Origin: Prionace glauca
Lineage: Eukaryota; Chordata; Chondrichthyes; Carcharhiniformes; Carcharhinidae
NCBI GenBank assembly: GCA_037974335.1
Contig: CM075733.1
Span: 39,893,959 to 39,957,958 of the forward strand
Reading direction: 5' to 3'
Length of the DNA: 64,000 bases
Under the pieces are notes generated by a model, which searched no databases, was not told where the DNA came from, and worked only from the letters and a program-made list of their open reading frames with translations. The translations under genes were made by a program, and so were the position numbers. This document shows, piece after piece, positions 33,201 to 45,062 of the stretch; the first letter of the stretch is position 1, and the number at the start of each line of letters is the position of its first letter.

Positions 33201-34567
33201 AGGTGGTAAATGAACTACTCCTCAGATGAAATGAACAAGACAAAAAAAGGCCCAGGCTCAATTAATGGAGTGTACCTAATTAGTTGATCACTTGCATATG
33301 ACAATAGTAACCAGAGAGCCTGACTCAAAGGGGGGAAAAATAGCCAGGATGACTCAGGTCGGAAAATGTGTATGAAATTTCACTGAGAATAGATTCAGAC
33401 GCAGTTCTTCCGCCACTCATAATTAGGCAGCCTACAGAAAATTATCTAGGGTCAGATTTGAGAAGCTGGAAGTCTCCAATGTTGAATTTGGTGCTCAGCC
33501 AAATCTCCATTCATTGCAGTGGGACAGAAGAATCCTGCCCAAAGACTATCATTTATATGGGATGACTAGCCACTTGCATAGGAGTACTGGGGATCTGTTC
33601 ATGGAACTGTTCTCCAGCAAGATTCAGCATCTTCTGGTGAGATGGGAGAAATGTAGATAACTAACAGGCAGAAAAAAAAAACTATATATTTTTAGACTGA
33701 CTCAAGTGTGAAATGCCTTTGGCTCATCAATGTCTGTTCACTGATACAGAGGCATTGTAATTCACTTCTACAGCGATTATAACCAACTCACCAATTTAAA
33801 TTCATATTTAAGGGGAGAAGTACAGTAAAAATTTGAGCCGTTTTCTTATTGGGGATTTTAAGAAAAATAGTTTTTGGGATTGTGAGGAAAACAATACTGG
33901 ATTCCTATCCAGATTTCTATCACATACTATATTTGAATTGCCTTTTTATCTTGTCCTGTTGCTTGTTTGCCAGATTCAACATCCAAACCAAAATTTTACC
34001 ATTTGTTTCCTATTGACAGTACCTTTTCCTCAACAGTTCACAACTCCCTGTTTCCATTTTCACTGAAAAACAATCCCTCTTTGCACAGATAGTGAAAATA
34101 TACAAAACATACCGATTTTTTCAACTCTTGGAAACTTGCAGCATCAGCAAATTGTGATCCATTATCAGTTTCCCTGCAGGTTATGGTGATGAATAGTGTA
34201 CATCATTCATGTCATCACACCTTCATTTAAATATTAATTAAAGACTACGCTTGCGTGACTTGTATTGCGAGAATATTGCTGAATATAGGATTTCCCTGAA
34301 GTGTGCAATGAAGCCCTAAGCACCAACTTTATAAAATTATCCCTTTTACATTTCTGCTGAATTATTTGATCCATACTGCATAGAAGAATATGCATTTGCT
34401 GAAGCTCTGAATAACACCAATTGCAGTTTGCTTTTTAAAGCTGCAGAATAATCTTTGAATTTGTGAAGCCCAGCTCAGAACCAGTTTTTTACTCAGCCAA
34501 GGTTTAAGTGTTTTATACCAATATTGCAACTTTATATGGCTTCAGCGTTTCATAAATATCCTGGGGG
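30291..34567. other. Repeat-poor intergenic stretch
   Basis: AT-rich and mostly free of recognisable repeats, unlike the surroundings. One LINE tail fragment is probable at 33000-33186 (GGATGGTGGAAGTAGATTCA, CTTTGTGATTCTGTGA). No exon was recognised. Confidence 0.45.
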
Positions 34568-34790
34568 GGAGTGGGGGTTGGTTAGCTCAATTGGCTGACA
34601 ACTGGTTTGTGCAGAGTGACACCAACGGCACAGGTTCAATTCTTGTACTGTCTGAGGTTATTCAAGAAGAATAACTTTCTCAATCTTGTCCCTTACCTGA
34701 GGTGTGGTGATCCTCAGGTTAAATCACCGCCAGTCAGCTCTTTCTCTCTCTCTCTCAAAAAGAGGGACAGCACCCTCTGTTCCTTTGGGA
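34568..34790 (+). repeat. tRNA-derived SINE, third family
   Basis: GGTTAGCTCAATTGGCTGAC is a good Pol III A box region and CACAGGTTCAATTCTTG a B box. Downstream CCTGAGGTGTGGTGATCCTC and a CT-rich run. Too diverged from a cloverleaf to be a tRNA gene. Confidence 0.75.
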
Positions 34791-37700
34791 TTTTGGTGAA
34801 TTTTATTCATAGGTATACAGGTCATACTGATGAAATATATAGAATCAGCATGTATCCAAAGCTGAACCAATGATAGACATATTCAGGAATGAAAATGGTG
34901 TACCCAATGACAGTTTTCCACACAATAATCCCATAGTTTTGAACCCAGATATACTGCACATTTTCTTGCTACTGCCAAATGTTGCAGTGGGTCTGATATA
35001 CACAAGTTTTCTCATTGGCTAAATTGGTGCCTTCCATATCCTTTCCTACCCTTGTTACCTGACATAATATTGTTCCTAAAACAATCCATCCATTTCTGGA
35101 TCAAACTTTGCACTGTTTTTAATGAACAGACATCACTACATTGCTCCTGTTTGCAGAATTGTCATGGGTCTCAGCCTTTTTCTTTATACTCCACACAAAA
35201 AAAAACTCAGTCCTCCTATTACAGAAGAAACTAGGGATATTCTTTAACCTGTATTGACAATCAAGCTTTAAGATATTTGATTACTAATTTATCATTTAAG
35301 TTCTACACCTTTGTAGAGATTGCTATACTTCATTGCATTTTTATAATGAATAAACTGCTTAAACTTTATTCCAAGAACCTATTTTACAACTGAGAGGACT
35401 TACTGATTCTCCCTCCCACATCTGAGAATCTTTGCTGAATTAAATTGCACTGGTTTACTAGCTCCATCTAAAATGCGTTTTTATTGCATACCATAACTTT
35501 TTCTTGAATGATTAACAGTTATTGAACTCAAGTACTAGAATCTTGTAAACAAGTGCTGCACTCTCCAACATCAAGCTTGAGGAAGTTTGACTGGTCCAGG
35601 ATCAAAAAGAGCAAATTCAGAGGCAGTTGCTGTTTGAGCAAATTTTATAAGCAAAGGAAATCAAAACCTTTTGATCAATTTTCATCTTATAATTGAAGTA
35701 CTATGCACAATGCAGAGGCAATGTAACAGCAATATGAAGTTGTGAGATTGGAGGAGGTAAGAACCTAATCAGGGCTATGAGCATCCCATAGTCTTGCAGG
35801 TTTAGAGTTTCAATCCATTGCTGCTTTGACAGCAATGCAGCACAGGGATATGTGAGCTGTGCAGAAAAGTCCAAGTGAGTGATCAATTGGCCTTAGCTTC
35901 GACTCCATGGTTCACTTACAGTCTCTACCCATAGATGTACACAAATATGAGTGTACTAATGTTATCTACTAAAGGCTTGTTCTTGTTCCTGCTCTGCCTA
36001 GTGTGTACATTGTATGACACTGGTCACCCAATCAATTAAAGTATCATTGGGCTTAATACTTAGTCTGATGAAGTATCCTGTGATTACAGGATGAGATACT
36101 GTGCTACACCATACAACAAGTCCAACTGGCAAACAGGGTACAACTACATATTTCAGAGGAACCCCAGACCAGACTGTTAAGCTGCTGTTGTTATAATTCA
36201 TCTGTGCTTTCATTGCAAGAAGACAGCAGACGTAACAAAGCACCCAGGTTCACAAATACCAAATACACCTTGAAGCCATCATTGGTCATCTGACAAATAA
36301 GATCATTGAAGGAAGATAAAGGTATTGTCAGAACCTTATCCAAACTGGTAGCTGTTGTGCACTTAACAGTAAAACTGTAACAATACCATGTAAATTAGAA
36401 CCATTGGATTAAGGATGCAGTGACTTACAATGGACCTATATGTCTGAGCCCTGTATTCCTGGTGGTGCATGGTTCATTATACATGCATTGTGGGTGATAT
36501 TACAGAAACATATTCCAGAAGAGAGTGGAGCCACTTTATCAAGAAAATAGTTAATTCTGTTCTGTTCAGGTTGTGGGATTTATGTGAACAAGTCAGGGAA
36601 CACTCCTGTCAGATCAAATTAATCAATTAATAACCAACTAATTCAAAATTTGAATTGCATGAATTTATATCAGTTCAACATGATAACTGAGAAATCAACT
36701 ATGCAGAGGGATCCAGACAGGTTGGTTAATCAGTCAGTGCTGGGGTAAAAAATTTCCAATTATAGAATCTTCCTTCTCTATCTTGTATCAGACTCCATCC
36801 CCATGATACAATACTGTCTTGAGAAAATTATTTGGATTTCTGGCATTCCCCTTCCCAATCCCACTTTTCTTTCCTCACACAAGTATTTGTACTTGTTTTC
36901 TCAAACAGTGGAATTTATGATCTTTGAGAGTTTTATCTAATGAAATAGTCATTTTTGTTTCAGTGCAAAACATTTTCAGGGTGGATAATTCAATCCCCAC
37001 CCACACCTTAATTTCACTGTGTACGGCAACATGTCAGGGATAATTAAAAATTCCAGGAGTGGTTTAGTAAATACAAATGGAGTTATTTTAAAACAGAATA
37101 TGAATTAATGTTTGAAAATTCTCTGAAGATATGCAAGCTGAGACAAGTCTAACTGAGCTTGTAATGATGCACTTTGAACTTGCTTGGGCACTGGATCTGT
37201 TCAGGTCTGCAATCATTTCTTATTGAGCAAGTTAGACTCTTTCAAAGAACATTTTCAAAACAAAACAGGCAACTATAATGATTCTTGTTCAAACACAGAA
37301 TAAAAAGTTGTTTCAAAAAGTGCAAAAACAATGTATAAAAAAAACCTATCCGTTCTACACAGTTACAGCTTAATCAGGTTTTTGTATCAAAAAATTTCAT
37401 AAATGAGAAGCATTGGTTGTTCTTACAAAATAATCAACTTGATCCTTATCTATATCCGTTGCGAAGGGGTGGAATTTCATTGTCCCATATCCTGCATCCG
37501 GGTGACACTGTCTTCATTGTAATCCTGTCAGAATGCAGTCTTAACACTGATGATGTTCATTGCCCACACAGGGTGTCTTTCCTGGCTTTTCTATTGCACA
37601 AGTCATAGTCATTTGACACTTGTCAAGCATTGAATTTGCCTGACATAATGTCTCTGAGTCTTCAGTGCTACAGCTTCTTCTCAGCTTCCATGAGCTTTTC

Positions 37701-38365
37701 ACTCCCTTTTGATCGTTTCTGTTGGTCACTTATTCTATGCAGTAATTGAACAGAAGGTCTGGGTGTAGGGTCCATCCCTCAAGCCATGACTTCTCTGGTT
37801 TAGAGTTGACTCTTCTTAGACTTATTAACTAAGCACAGGGGGTGGGTAAATGTCATGAAGCTTAAAAAAAAGCCCTCAATTTTACATCATTACAGCTCAA
37901 TATTTCTCTCCATGGGACTGCATTTGCTACAGTTCTGTGTTCCTCAGGAGCAACAATAATCTTAACATTCAGGAGATCATCTGGCATTTGAATGAGATCA
38001 TACCTATTACACATGGTGGACTAATGTGACAAGCAGAACTCTCATGCAGTAAAAACAGTTGGCAGAAGACTATACATCTACATTAGTGTAAAATTAAACA
38101 TTCCAACTATATCAACTAATTGTGTTGGGAGTAATGGGGAGGATGCCAATTGAGGCAAACATCTTGGAATAAATGTACCCTCTCTCCCCCAAATCTCACT
38201 GCCATGACCCTCAGAATGTACATTCTTAATGTAAGAGGTGGAGGATATTGCTTCCAAACTTGATTATTTTGGGGGTAAATATTCATCTTTAATTCATTAT
38301 AACTTTGACCCCTTAGGTTGAATATCTCATTTTTTTCCCGAAATCCTTTTCCTTCTTTCTCTCCC
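34791..38365. other. Intergenic and IGSF3 3' flank, repeat-poor
   Basis: No repeat family or foreign exon was recognised. The part just below 38366 must include the IGSF3 3' UTR on minus, but the polyadenylation site could not be fixed. Confidence 0.5.
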
Positions 38366-38616
38366 TTAACCAAGGCTTCCTGGCCCTATTCTGAAATCTG
38401 GTGGCTCAAGGCTTGTCGGAGAATAAGTCACTGCGGGTTCTTTAATCCAGAGCAATGGGACGCCATTTTTGCCATCAGATTTCTTCTGCGAATTTAGGGT
38501 TTTATAGCGCGTCAGTAAAATTGCAATCAGCAGGATTCCAAAAATTGGAAAGGGGTAGAAAAATATAAAGTAGAAGAGGGCATCATTCGAACAAATGGCT
38601 TCCTGAAGAGAAGAAC
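38366..38616 (-). CDS. IGSF3: IGSF3 last coding exon: membrane segment and tail
   Basis: After the acceptor TTTCCTGCAG the exon is entered in phase 1 and runs 83 codons to a TAA at 38368-38366. It encodes a short juxtamembrane stretch (SSLQEA), ICSNDALFYF, a hydrophobic membrane segment containing FFYPFPIFGI, a basic stop-transfer stretch (TRYK), and a cytoplasmic tail with SDGKNGVPLLWIKEP and YSPTSLEPP, ending IGPGSLG. Human IGSF3, as I remember it, has the same motifs in the same order, including ICSNDALFYF, FFYPFPIFGI, SDGKNGVPLLWIKEP and YSPTCLEPP. Its relative CD101 has a different tail (ALWVDLKEA). This exon is the strongest evidence for IGSF3. The 3' UTR should continue below 38366; its end was not located. 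Confidence 0.94.
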
Positions 38617-39157
38617 CTGCAGGAAAGAAATAGTGAAAGATCAGAAACTCACTTTCTTTTTTGTCACATCAGAAAATTTTCTTTGCAGGCGCTGACAGAA
38701 TAGTCTGCTTATTTTCAGTATTTTCTGTTTTATTTCAGCATCTGAGGTTTCTTTGTAAATTTGCTTATAAGAAATCTTTTCACCAGAATTTGTGGATAGA
38801 TCATGTTCACAAGCTTAGACTGAGCACATTTTGCACACTTATGCATAACTTGAGGCACAGTTGATTAACACTCAAGGCCTTTCCCACCCAGACTATGGGT
38901 CACCTATCATAGAGAAATCTTCTCTTCCTGGGTGGTTGAGGGAGTGTAAACTGATTAATACTGATTGTGTTACTGTAAAAATGCCTGAGAGGGAGTTAAC
39001 AGTGGGAGCTATTGATTCTGATAGAACTGATGTCATATTTCACTAGAACACAGATTTTTTGGATTAGTATTAACAGGATTGTGACATCAAATTAAACCCT
39101 TGAATTACACACCTTTGTGAAGAGCTGTGCAATATTTTTCTACCATAAAGTACTATA

Positions 39158-39385
39158 CCTTTTTGGCTAAGATCAAACGGCAGATCAAGCTCAAGATGGG
39201 GTGCAAGTGCTTTATCCTGTCAGCTTGGACCCTGTTTGTCTCTCTTGTGGGGACCATGAATTGGATTCAATTGGATTTTGAATTTGTTTTTTGGAGCAAG
39301 CAAGGAATGGATTTGGGTTTGCCCAGTGCATTCTGAACATTGGCTTTGTAACTTCTAAAGATGGAGTAAAAAATTTTTTTAAGAA
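39158..39385 (+). repeat. U2 snRNA-headed SINE, copy 3 (single head)
   Basis: Starts CCTTTTTGGCTAAGATCAA, then AGATCAAGCTCAAGATGG and CTGTCAGCTTGGACC shared with copies 1 and 2, then extra sequence and an A-rich end. Exact 13-bp repeats ATAAAGTACTATA flank it at 39145-39157 and 39386-39398. It lies in the last IGSF3 intron. Confidence 0.82.
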
Positions 39386-39439
39386 ATAAAGTACTATATA
39401 AACCATCAATGCAACATGTGTACTGTTGCCACACATTGG

Positions 39440-40090
39440 TCACTCACTATAATTCAACATCACCTTGCATTCAAAGTGTCTTTAACATAGAAAAATGACA
39501 CTGAGCCAAAGAAAGAAACATTACGGGTTATCGAAACCTTGGTAAAAGAGGTGGACTTTAAGGATTGTCTTGAAGGCAAAGGATGTAGGGAGGAGAGGAG
39601 GTTCTTGGGAGGTGGTTAGTGGCTAAAGGGAAGTTGCCATTGGTGGGAGGAAAGGGGTTGTAAAGAATCACATTCATTTAAGAAGCTGACAGCTTCAGCC
39701 TCAGATCGACTGCAGAGAATCTCAAGTCTCTTTTTCACATTGTATGACATTGAAATCTTGATGCTGTAGAATATGGAAGGGACTTGACCACTGAGATATT
39801 TGAACACAGGAATGTGCATTTTAAATTTGAAGTATTGAGGACTGGAAATCAATGTCGGGGAGTGAAGGCAAGATGACGGATAAGTAGGACTTGGAATGGG
39901 ATAGCAGCTAAATTTTTCATGAGCTGAAGGATACTGAGGATGAAGAATTAGAAGCTGGCTAGGGGATCATTGGGATTGTCAAGTATGAAGACAGAGACAT
40001 GGGTGTGTGTTTCAGCAGCTGAGCTGAGGTAGAAGCTGTGGTTAAGGAAGTGGAATGAATTAAATCTTTGCGATGGGTAATCCTATGTAA
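39440..40090 (+). repeat. Unclassified interspersed repeat with insertion
   Basis: TCTTGAAGGCAAAGGATG, GGAAGTTGCCATTGGTGGG, AAGTAGGACTTGGAATGGG and TTTCAGCAGCTGAGCTGAGG recall a repeat I have seen in fish genomes; class unknown. The 114-bp unit at 39661-39774 appears inserted in it. Confidence 0.45.
39661..39774. repeat. Direct repeat unit, copy 1
   Basis: Shares TCACATTCATTTAAGAAGCT, GACAGCTTCAGCCTCA and CTGCAGAGAATCTCAAGTCT with 40280-40388, about 90 percent identical by eye. Confidence 0.85.
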
Positions 40091-40279
40091 TCCAATGCAT
40101 TTAATGGTAATGAGTGGATACTTTTCTAATTACAGAATCCAAAGAAATTTACCTTATTCTTCTTATTGATCAAGAGGGAGTGGAGATGCTGATGGTTTGG
40201 AAGGCTGTGGGGAAGCTGAAAGCTTCCTTGAGAAGCCAAGGCTGAGCACTCCTGTTCCTCCTGGTCCGCAAGAAATGTG

Positions 40280-40388
40280 AAAGCATCACATTCATTTAAG
40301 AAGCTGACAGCTTCAGCCTCAATCAACTGCAGAGAATCTCAAGTCTCTCTTTCACATAGTATGACATTGAAGTCTTAATGCTGCAGAT
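40280..40388. repeat. Direct repeat unit, copy 2
   Basis: Partner of 39661-39774, same orientation, about 500 bp away. Between them lie the end of the repeat above and unclassified DNA. Confidence 0.85.
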
Positions 40389-40800
40389 GTTAGCAGGCTG
40401 TGCTTTTGGTAAATTCATTAGACTCCTTGGCCTCTTGCAGAGGACTTGGCCATGAACTAATTTCTGGAACTTTGTAATTTAAAGGATGAGAATGGGGCAA
40501 GTTGCCTGATTGTGAAATTTTAAGTCCCTCAGCCCGTAACCCTACCCTGTCTGTCCATGGGCAGGGCTTTAACTCGAGAACTGCATCACTGGAGGCTAAG
40601 CAGACTCCAAAATAATCGCTCTAGTCATCGTTCTTATCAAAAATGTCCAATCACATTCTATCAAAAAAGAATTTCTGTGATGTATAGCTGTAACGATATA
40701 AGTCAGTTCCTCTCCATTCCAAACATGCACCATTAAAATAAACTTTATTACAAAGTTAACAGAATAAAATACATTGACCAGGAAAATCACAGACATGTTT

Positions 40801-41145
40801 GGGGCAGCAAGGTGGCACAGTGGTTACCACTTCTGCCTCTCAGTTCCAGGGACCTGGATTCGATTCCAGCCTTGGGTGATTGTGTGGAGTTTACATATTC
40901 TCCCTGCATCTGTGTGGGTTTCCTCCAGGTGCTCCAGTGTCCACCCACAATCCAAAGATGAACAGGTTAATGGATAGGATATGCTAGATTTCCCCTTAGT
41001 GTCGCAAGTTGGGTAGGTTAGGGTGATTAGCAGGGTAAATACATGGGGTTATGGGAATAGGGCCTGGGTGGGATACCTTGAGAGTTGGTGCAAACTCAAA
41101 GGGCTGAATGGCCTCATTCTGCACTATAGGAATTATATGATTCTA
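40801..41145 (+). repeat. tRNA-headed SINE, CR1-type tail
   Basis: GCAAGGTGGCACAGTGGTTA head, GGATTCGATTCC B box, tail GGGCTGAATGGCCTCATTC and GGAATTATATGATTCTA. Confidence 0.9.
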
Positions 41146-42134
41146 TATCCACTGCATTTTCTATTCGGTCAGCTACTTCCTCAATACCTCTAACTTGGTA
41201 GTGCTAATCCATGCCAGTGCCCTTGACCCAATACAACTCTAGTTTCATCTGTGGTCACTCCACATCCTGCCACTTACTACTCCAGGCATTCTCTGCTCAC
41301 ACCCTCTGCAGCCTCTCACTGTTCCCAGAAATAATAAAGAAAAAAAACAAGAAATAGAGGAAAAGTAACCGACACAGGAATAGATTAACAGAGATCAACA
41401 GAGAATAGGAGATACAATAACAGATTGATAGAGATAAACTGAGATAGTAAGGGTTACAGGAAGAGATTATTAGGGATGGCAGAATATTAATTTATATGCT
41501 GTAGTAGCATTGCCCTAAAATAACACGGGCTGCTTGTAAAGTGGACACTATGCAGCAGTGAGGGAGGGATTAGGTGACTAAAGCCCACTGGGATGCTGGA
41601 GGATCAAAACAGATATGAAAAATATGTTAATAAGAAAAACAAATGAGTTGAGGTCCTGATAACAGTTAAAATATGCATGCAGCGGAGAAAAGAAAGATGG
41701 TTGTGAGATACATAAACATCCTTGGTGATGTAGGCATAATTTCATCAGTCTGTGGGTGAGGTTATCATGCGTGTAAAACAGAATAAACTTTACTGCTAAT
41801 TAATTGGATTCCGAAGTTACTGTTTGAGACGGTCCAGATAGAGCCAGGGAGACAATTTAGAGTCTACTGATGGTTGTAGATCTCCATTTTCAAGGTGGTT
41901 GGTGCAAGTTCGAAACTTGACAGCGGTCAAGAAATGTTTGGGGTTAGCATTGGTTGGAGAGGTCTGCAGCCTGTAGATTAGCTAACTGACTGGAGCTTAG
42001 AGTCCTGGGTCTTCCTGAGAGAAATGAGCAAAGGTCCAGCTCAATGGACATCTGAACCAAAGCCTGGCTGGCCAGTAGTTGGGGGCTGAGACTTGGCTGG
42101 GCAACAAGAGGAGAAACAATCCAAACTTGGCATT
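41146..42134. other. IGSF3 intron, nothing recognised
   Basis: Purine-rich DNA with repeated AGAGAT-type words at about 41370-41480. No gene or known repeat family. Confidence 0.4.
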
Positions 42135-42467
42135 ATCACAGAATCATAGAATCCCTACAGTGCAGAAGGAGGCCATTTGGCCCATCGAGTCTGCACCACC
42201 CATAATCCCACCTAGGGCCTGTCCTCATAACCCCATGCATTTATGCTAGCTAGTGTCCTGACACGAAGGGGCAATTGAGCATGGCCAATCCACCTAATCC
42301 ACACATCTTTCGACTGTGGGAGGAAACCAGGGCACCCAGAGGAAACCCAGACAGACATGGGGAGAATGTGCGAACTCTACACAGATAGTGACCCATGTTG
42401 GGTATTGAACCTGGGTCCTTGTCACTGTGAGGCAGCTGTGCTCACCATTGTGCCATTGTGCCACCTA
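42135..42467 (-). repeat. tRNA-headed SINE, CR1-type tail
   Basis: Reversed tail ATCATAGAATCCCTACAGTG and AGGAGGCCATTTGGCCCATC, body CCCAGAGGAAACCC, head TGCTCACCATTGTGCCATTG. Confidence 0.9.
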
Positions 42468-42859
42468 TTGAGAAGCAAAATCTTCATACACATTGAAAGC
42501 AGGGATGGAGCAAAAATACAAAGGTGAGAGAGACAGATGCACAAAGTGAGGCTGACTAAGACAAAGGAAGAGAGAAATGCACGAGGGGAACAAAAGCATG
42601 GAAAGACATTAGGGCAGCTTTTCAAGGGATTCGCCAAGCTATTTGGGGTTGTCTGCATATAGCAGCCCTCCAACGAGGACACGTCACAAGATTCCCTTTC
42701 ATCCCAGATATTCAGGAAAATTTAAATATTCCGTTAGTAGAACCTGTCCAACTTCAACCTCACATCAACCACCACCTATCTAATCCCACCACCACACATT
42801 CTCAGCCACACACTATTACCATATTGAATCTGATTCAAAGCGAAACACAATGACATTTT

Positions 42860-43045
42860 CTATTCTATTTTGTTTTACTTTTTCCTGTTCTCTACCTTTT
42901 ATTTCCTTATTGTCTTTCTTCCCCCTGCCCCCCCCACTCTTTCCCCCTACTTTATCCCCCTTCCCTTACCTTTTCTCCCCTTTTCTAAATTTTACCTCTG
43001 GCCCATCCATTCCCCCGTACCACCCCCACCCCCACCCCCCACATC
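42860..43045. repeat. Polypyrimidine tract
   Basis: Nearly 190 bp of C and T on plus with C8 and C5 runs, ending in CACCCCCACCCCCAC. The ORFs across it are compositional. A truncated CR1 begins about 50 bp downstream. Confidence 0.85.
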
Positions 43046-43092
43046 TTCAGCTGTCATAGCTTACCCTCTCATTTTTAGCTTCTCTGCCATTA

Positions 43093-43815
43093 GGGACCTC
43101 GGGGTCCTTGTGCATGAGTCGCAAAAACCCAGCTTGCAGGTGCAGCAGGTGGTCAGGAAGGCGAATGGGATGCTGGCCTTCATAGCGAGGGGGATTGAAT
43201 ATAAAAGTAGAGAGGTCTTGCTGCGGCTGTATAGGGCATTGGTGAGGCCACAGCTGGAGTACTGTGTGCAGTTTTGGGCGCCGTACTTACGCAAGGATAT
43301 TTTGGCCTTGGAGGGAGTGCAGAGGAGGTTTACTAGGCTGATACCGGAGTTGAGGGGGTTGAGCTATGAGGAGAGGCTGAATAAACTAGGCTTGTACTCG
43401 TTAGAGTTTAGAAGAATGAGGGGAGATCTCATTGAGACATATAAGATGATGAATGGGATGGATAGGATAGAAGTGGAGAGACTCTTCCCGCTCAGAAAGG
43501 ACAGTAGGACTAGGGGGCACAGCCTCAAGATAAAGGGGGGGTGGTTTAGAATGGAGTTGAGGAAGAACTTCTTCATTCAAAGGGTGGTGAATCTCTGGAA
43601 TTTTCTGCCCGTTGAAGTGGTGGAGGCTACCTCGCTAAATATTTTTAAGACGCGGGTTGATGGGTTTTTGATAAGAGAGGAGATTAAGGGTTATGGGGAG
43701 AGGGCAGGAATGTGGAACTGAGCCCCGACAGATCAGCCATGATCTTATTGAATGGCGGGGCAGGCTCGAAGGGCTAGATGGCCTACTCCTGCTCCTATTT
43801 CTTATGTTCTTATGT
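43093..43815 (+). repeat. CR1 LINE, 5'-truncated, open frame
   Basis: Open from RDLGVLVHESQKPSLQVQQV through NKLGLYSLEFRRMRGDLIET to GYGERAGMWN, followed by the CR1 3' tail ending in two copies of the CTTATGTT unit. Close in sequence to the copies at 29 and 59 kb. Confidence 0.95.
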
Positions 43816-43816
43816 T

Positions 43817-44134
43817 GTCTCCATGGCAGCTATTAGCAGCCGTTTCTCCTGGTTTCTGTGGCTATGGGTTATCTTTTATTTCCTTCCCTGCAGTATAAAT
43901 ATCTCCCACTTTCTATGCCTTTTAACTTTGACAAAGGGTCATCTGGGCTCGAAACATCAGTTCTTTTCTCTCCTTACAGATGCTGTGAGATTTTCCAGCA
44001 TTTTCCCTTTTAGTAACACAGTGACAGCATTGCTTCTTGAAAGGTATCATTTGAATTCTGCTTTGTGTACCTGAAGGTCTCTGGGGATTATTGTGGTGGA
44101 TCTGTACTGTATTTAAAACCATTGCTGGGAATAT
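43817..44134 (+). repeat. Left arm of long inverted repeat
   Basis: Pairs with 44556-44890 read in reverse. Shared words include CAGTATAAATATCTCCCACT, CTTACAGATGCTG, GATTTTCCAGC, CTTTGTGTACC and TCTGTACTGTATTTAAAA. It contains one half of a P2-type fold-back sequence. Confidence 0.85.
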
Positions 44135-44555
44135 TCTAGATATTTTGTGTTGAAATGTTTAGATAAGTTAGCCACCTATGCATCTTTTCTTTCTGGCAAT
44201 GTTTTGAGCTTGTTGCAATAGAACTTCTGCATGGAAAATCTTTGTGACACATTATAGATTTTTAATATCAAATCCCCATGGACTTTCATAGCGTTCAAGA
44301 AATTTGGAAGTGAGAGAACCTATCCTGCATCAGGCAGCACAGTAGATGCAATATTAACTTAACATACTTTAATATTGCTTTCAATCTAAGAAAAACATAG
44401 GCATTGTTTGGATGTATTTTACCTCAAAGATGTGTAACACAGTGAACAGGACAGTGAAGGTAAATCTGGTATGTAACTTTAGACATGTTAGAAATGGATC
44501 ACTGATTGTGCTATTGCTTTTGAGCTAGAAGGTTTTGGGTTCAAGACCCACCCCA

Positions 44556-44890
44556 GTATTCCCAGCAACGATTTTAAATACAGTACAGACCTACCACCGT
44601 ATTCCCAGATACCTTGGGGTACACAAAGCAGGATTCAGATGATATTTTTCAAGAGGCAATGCTGTCATTGTGTTACCAAAAGGAAAAACGCTGGAAAATC
44701 TCAGCAGGTCTGGCAGCATCTGTAAGAAGAGAAAAGAGCCGACGTTTCAAGTCCAGCTGACCCTTCGTCAAAACTAAAAGGCATAGAAAGTGGGAGATAT
44801 TTATACTGCAGGGGGAGGGAATGAAAGATGAATCATAGCCGCAGAAACCAGGGGAAAAGACTGCTAATGGCTGTCCACAGAGAGAACACA
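44556..44890 (-). repeat. Right arm of long inverted repeat
   Basis: Reverse partner of 43817-44134 (TTTTAAATACAGTACAGACC, GGTACACAAAGCAGGATTC, AGTGGGAGATATTTATACTG). The spacer of about 420 bp is AT-rich, with a tRNA-like GGGTTCAAGACCCACC at its right edge. Confidence 0.85.
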
Positions 44891-45062
44891 AATATAAGCT
44901 GACACTTCACTGCAGCTCTGAAAGATTGATACTATGTTTGTAGCTCATTTGCAGCCAGCATCACAATATCAGCTAATGCACTGCTCACATATGGATTGAA
45001 CAGGTACTCAATGGCCTCTTAAGTGTCTGCAATCCTTTAATTTTTCCCATCAGCCTCCAAGG

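Noticed and set aside
34568-34640. tRNA gene
   Set aside because: A and B boxes are present, but the cloverleaf arms do not pair well and the sequence continues as a SINE body.
42850-43059. Proline/phenylalanine-rich ORF
   Set aside because: Translation of a polypyrimidine tract; the following 283-codon ORF merely fuses it to CR1.
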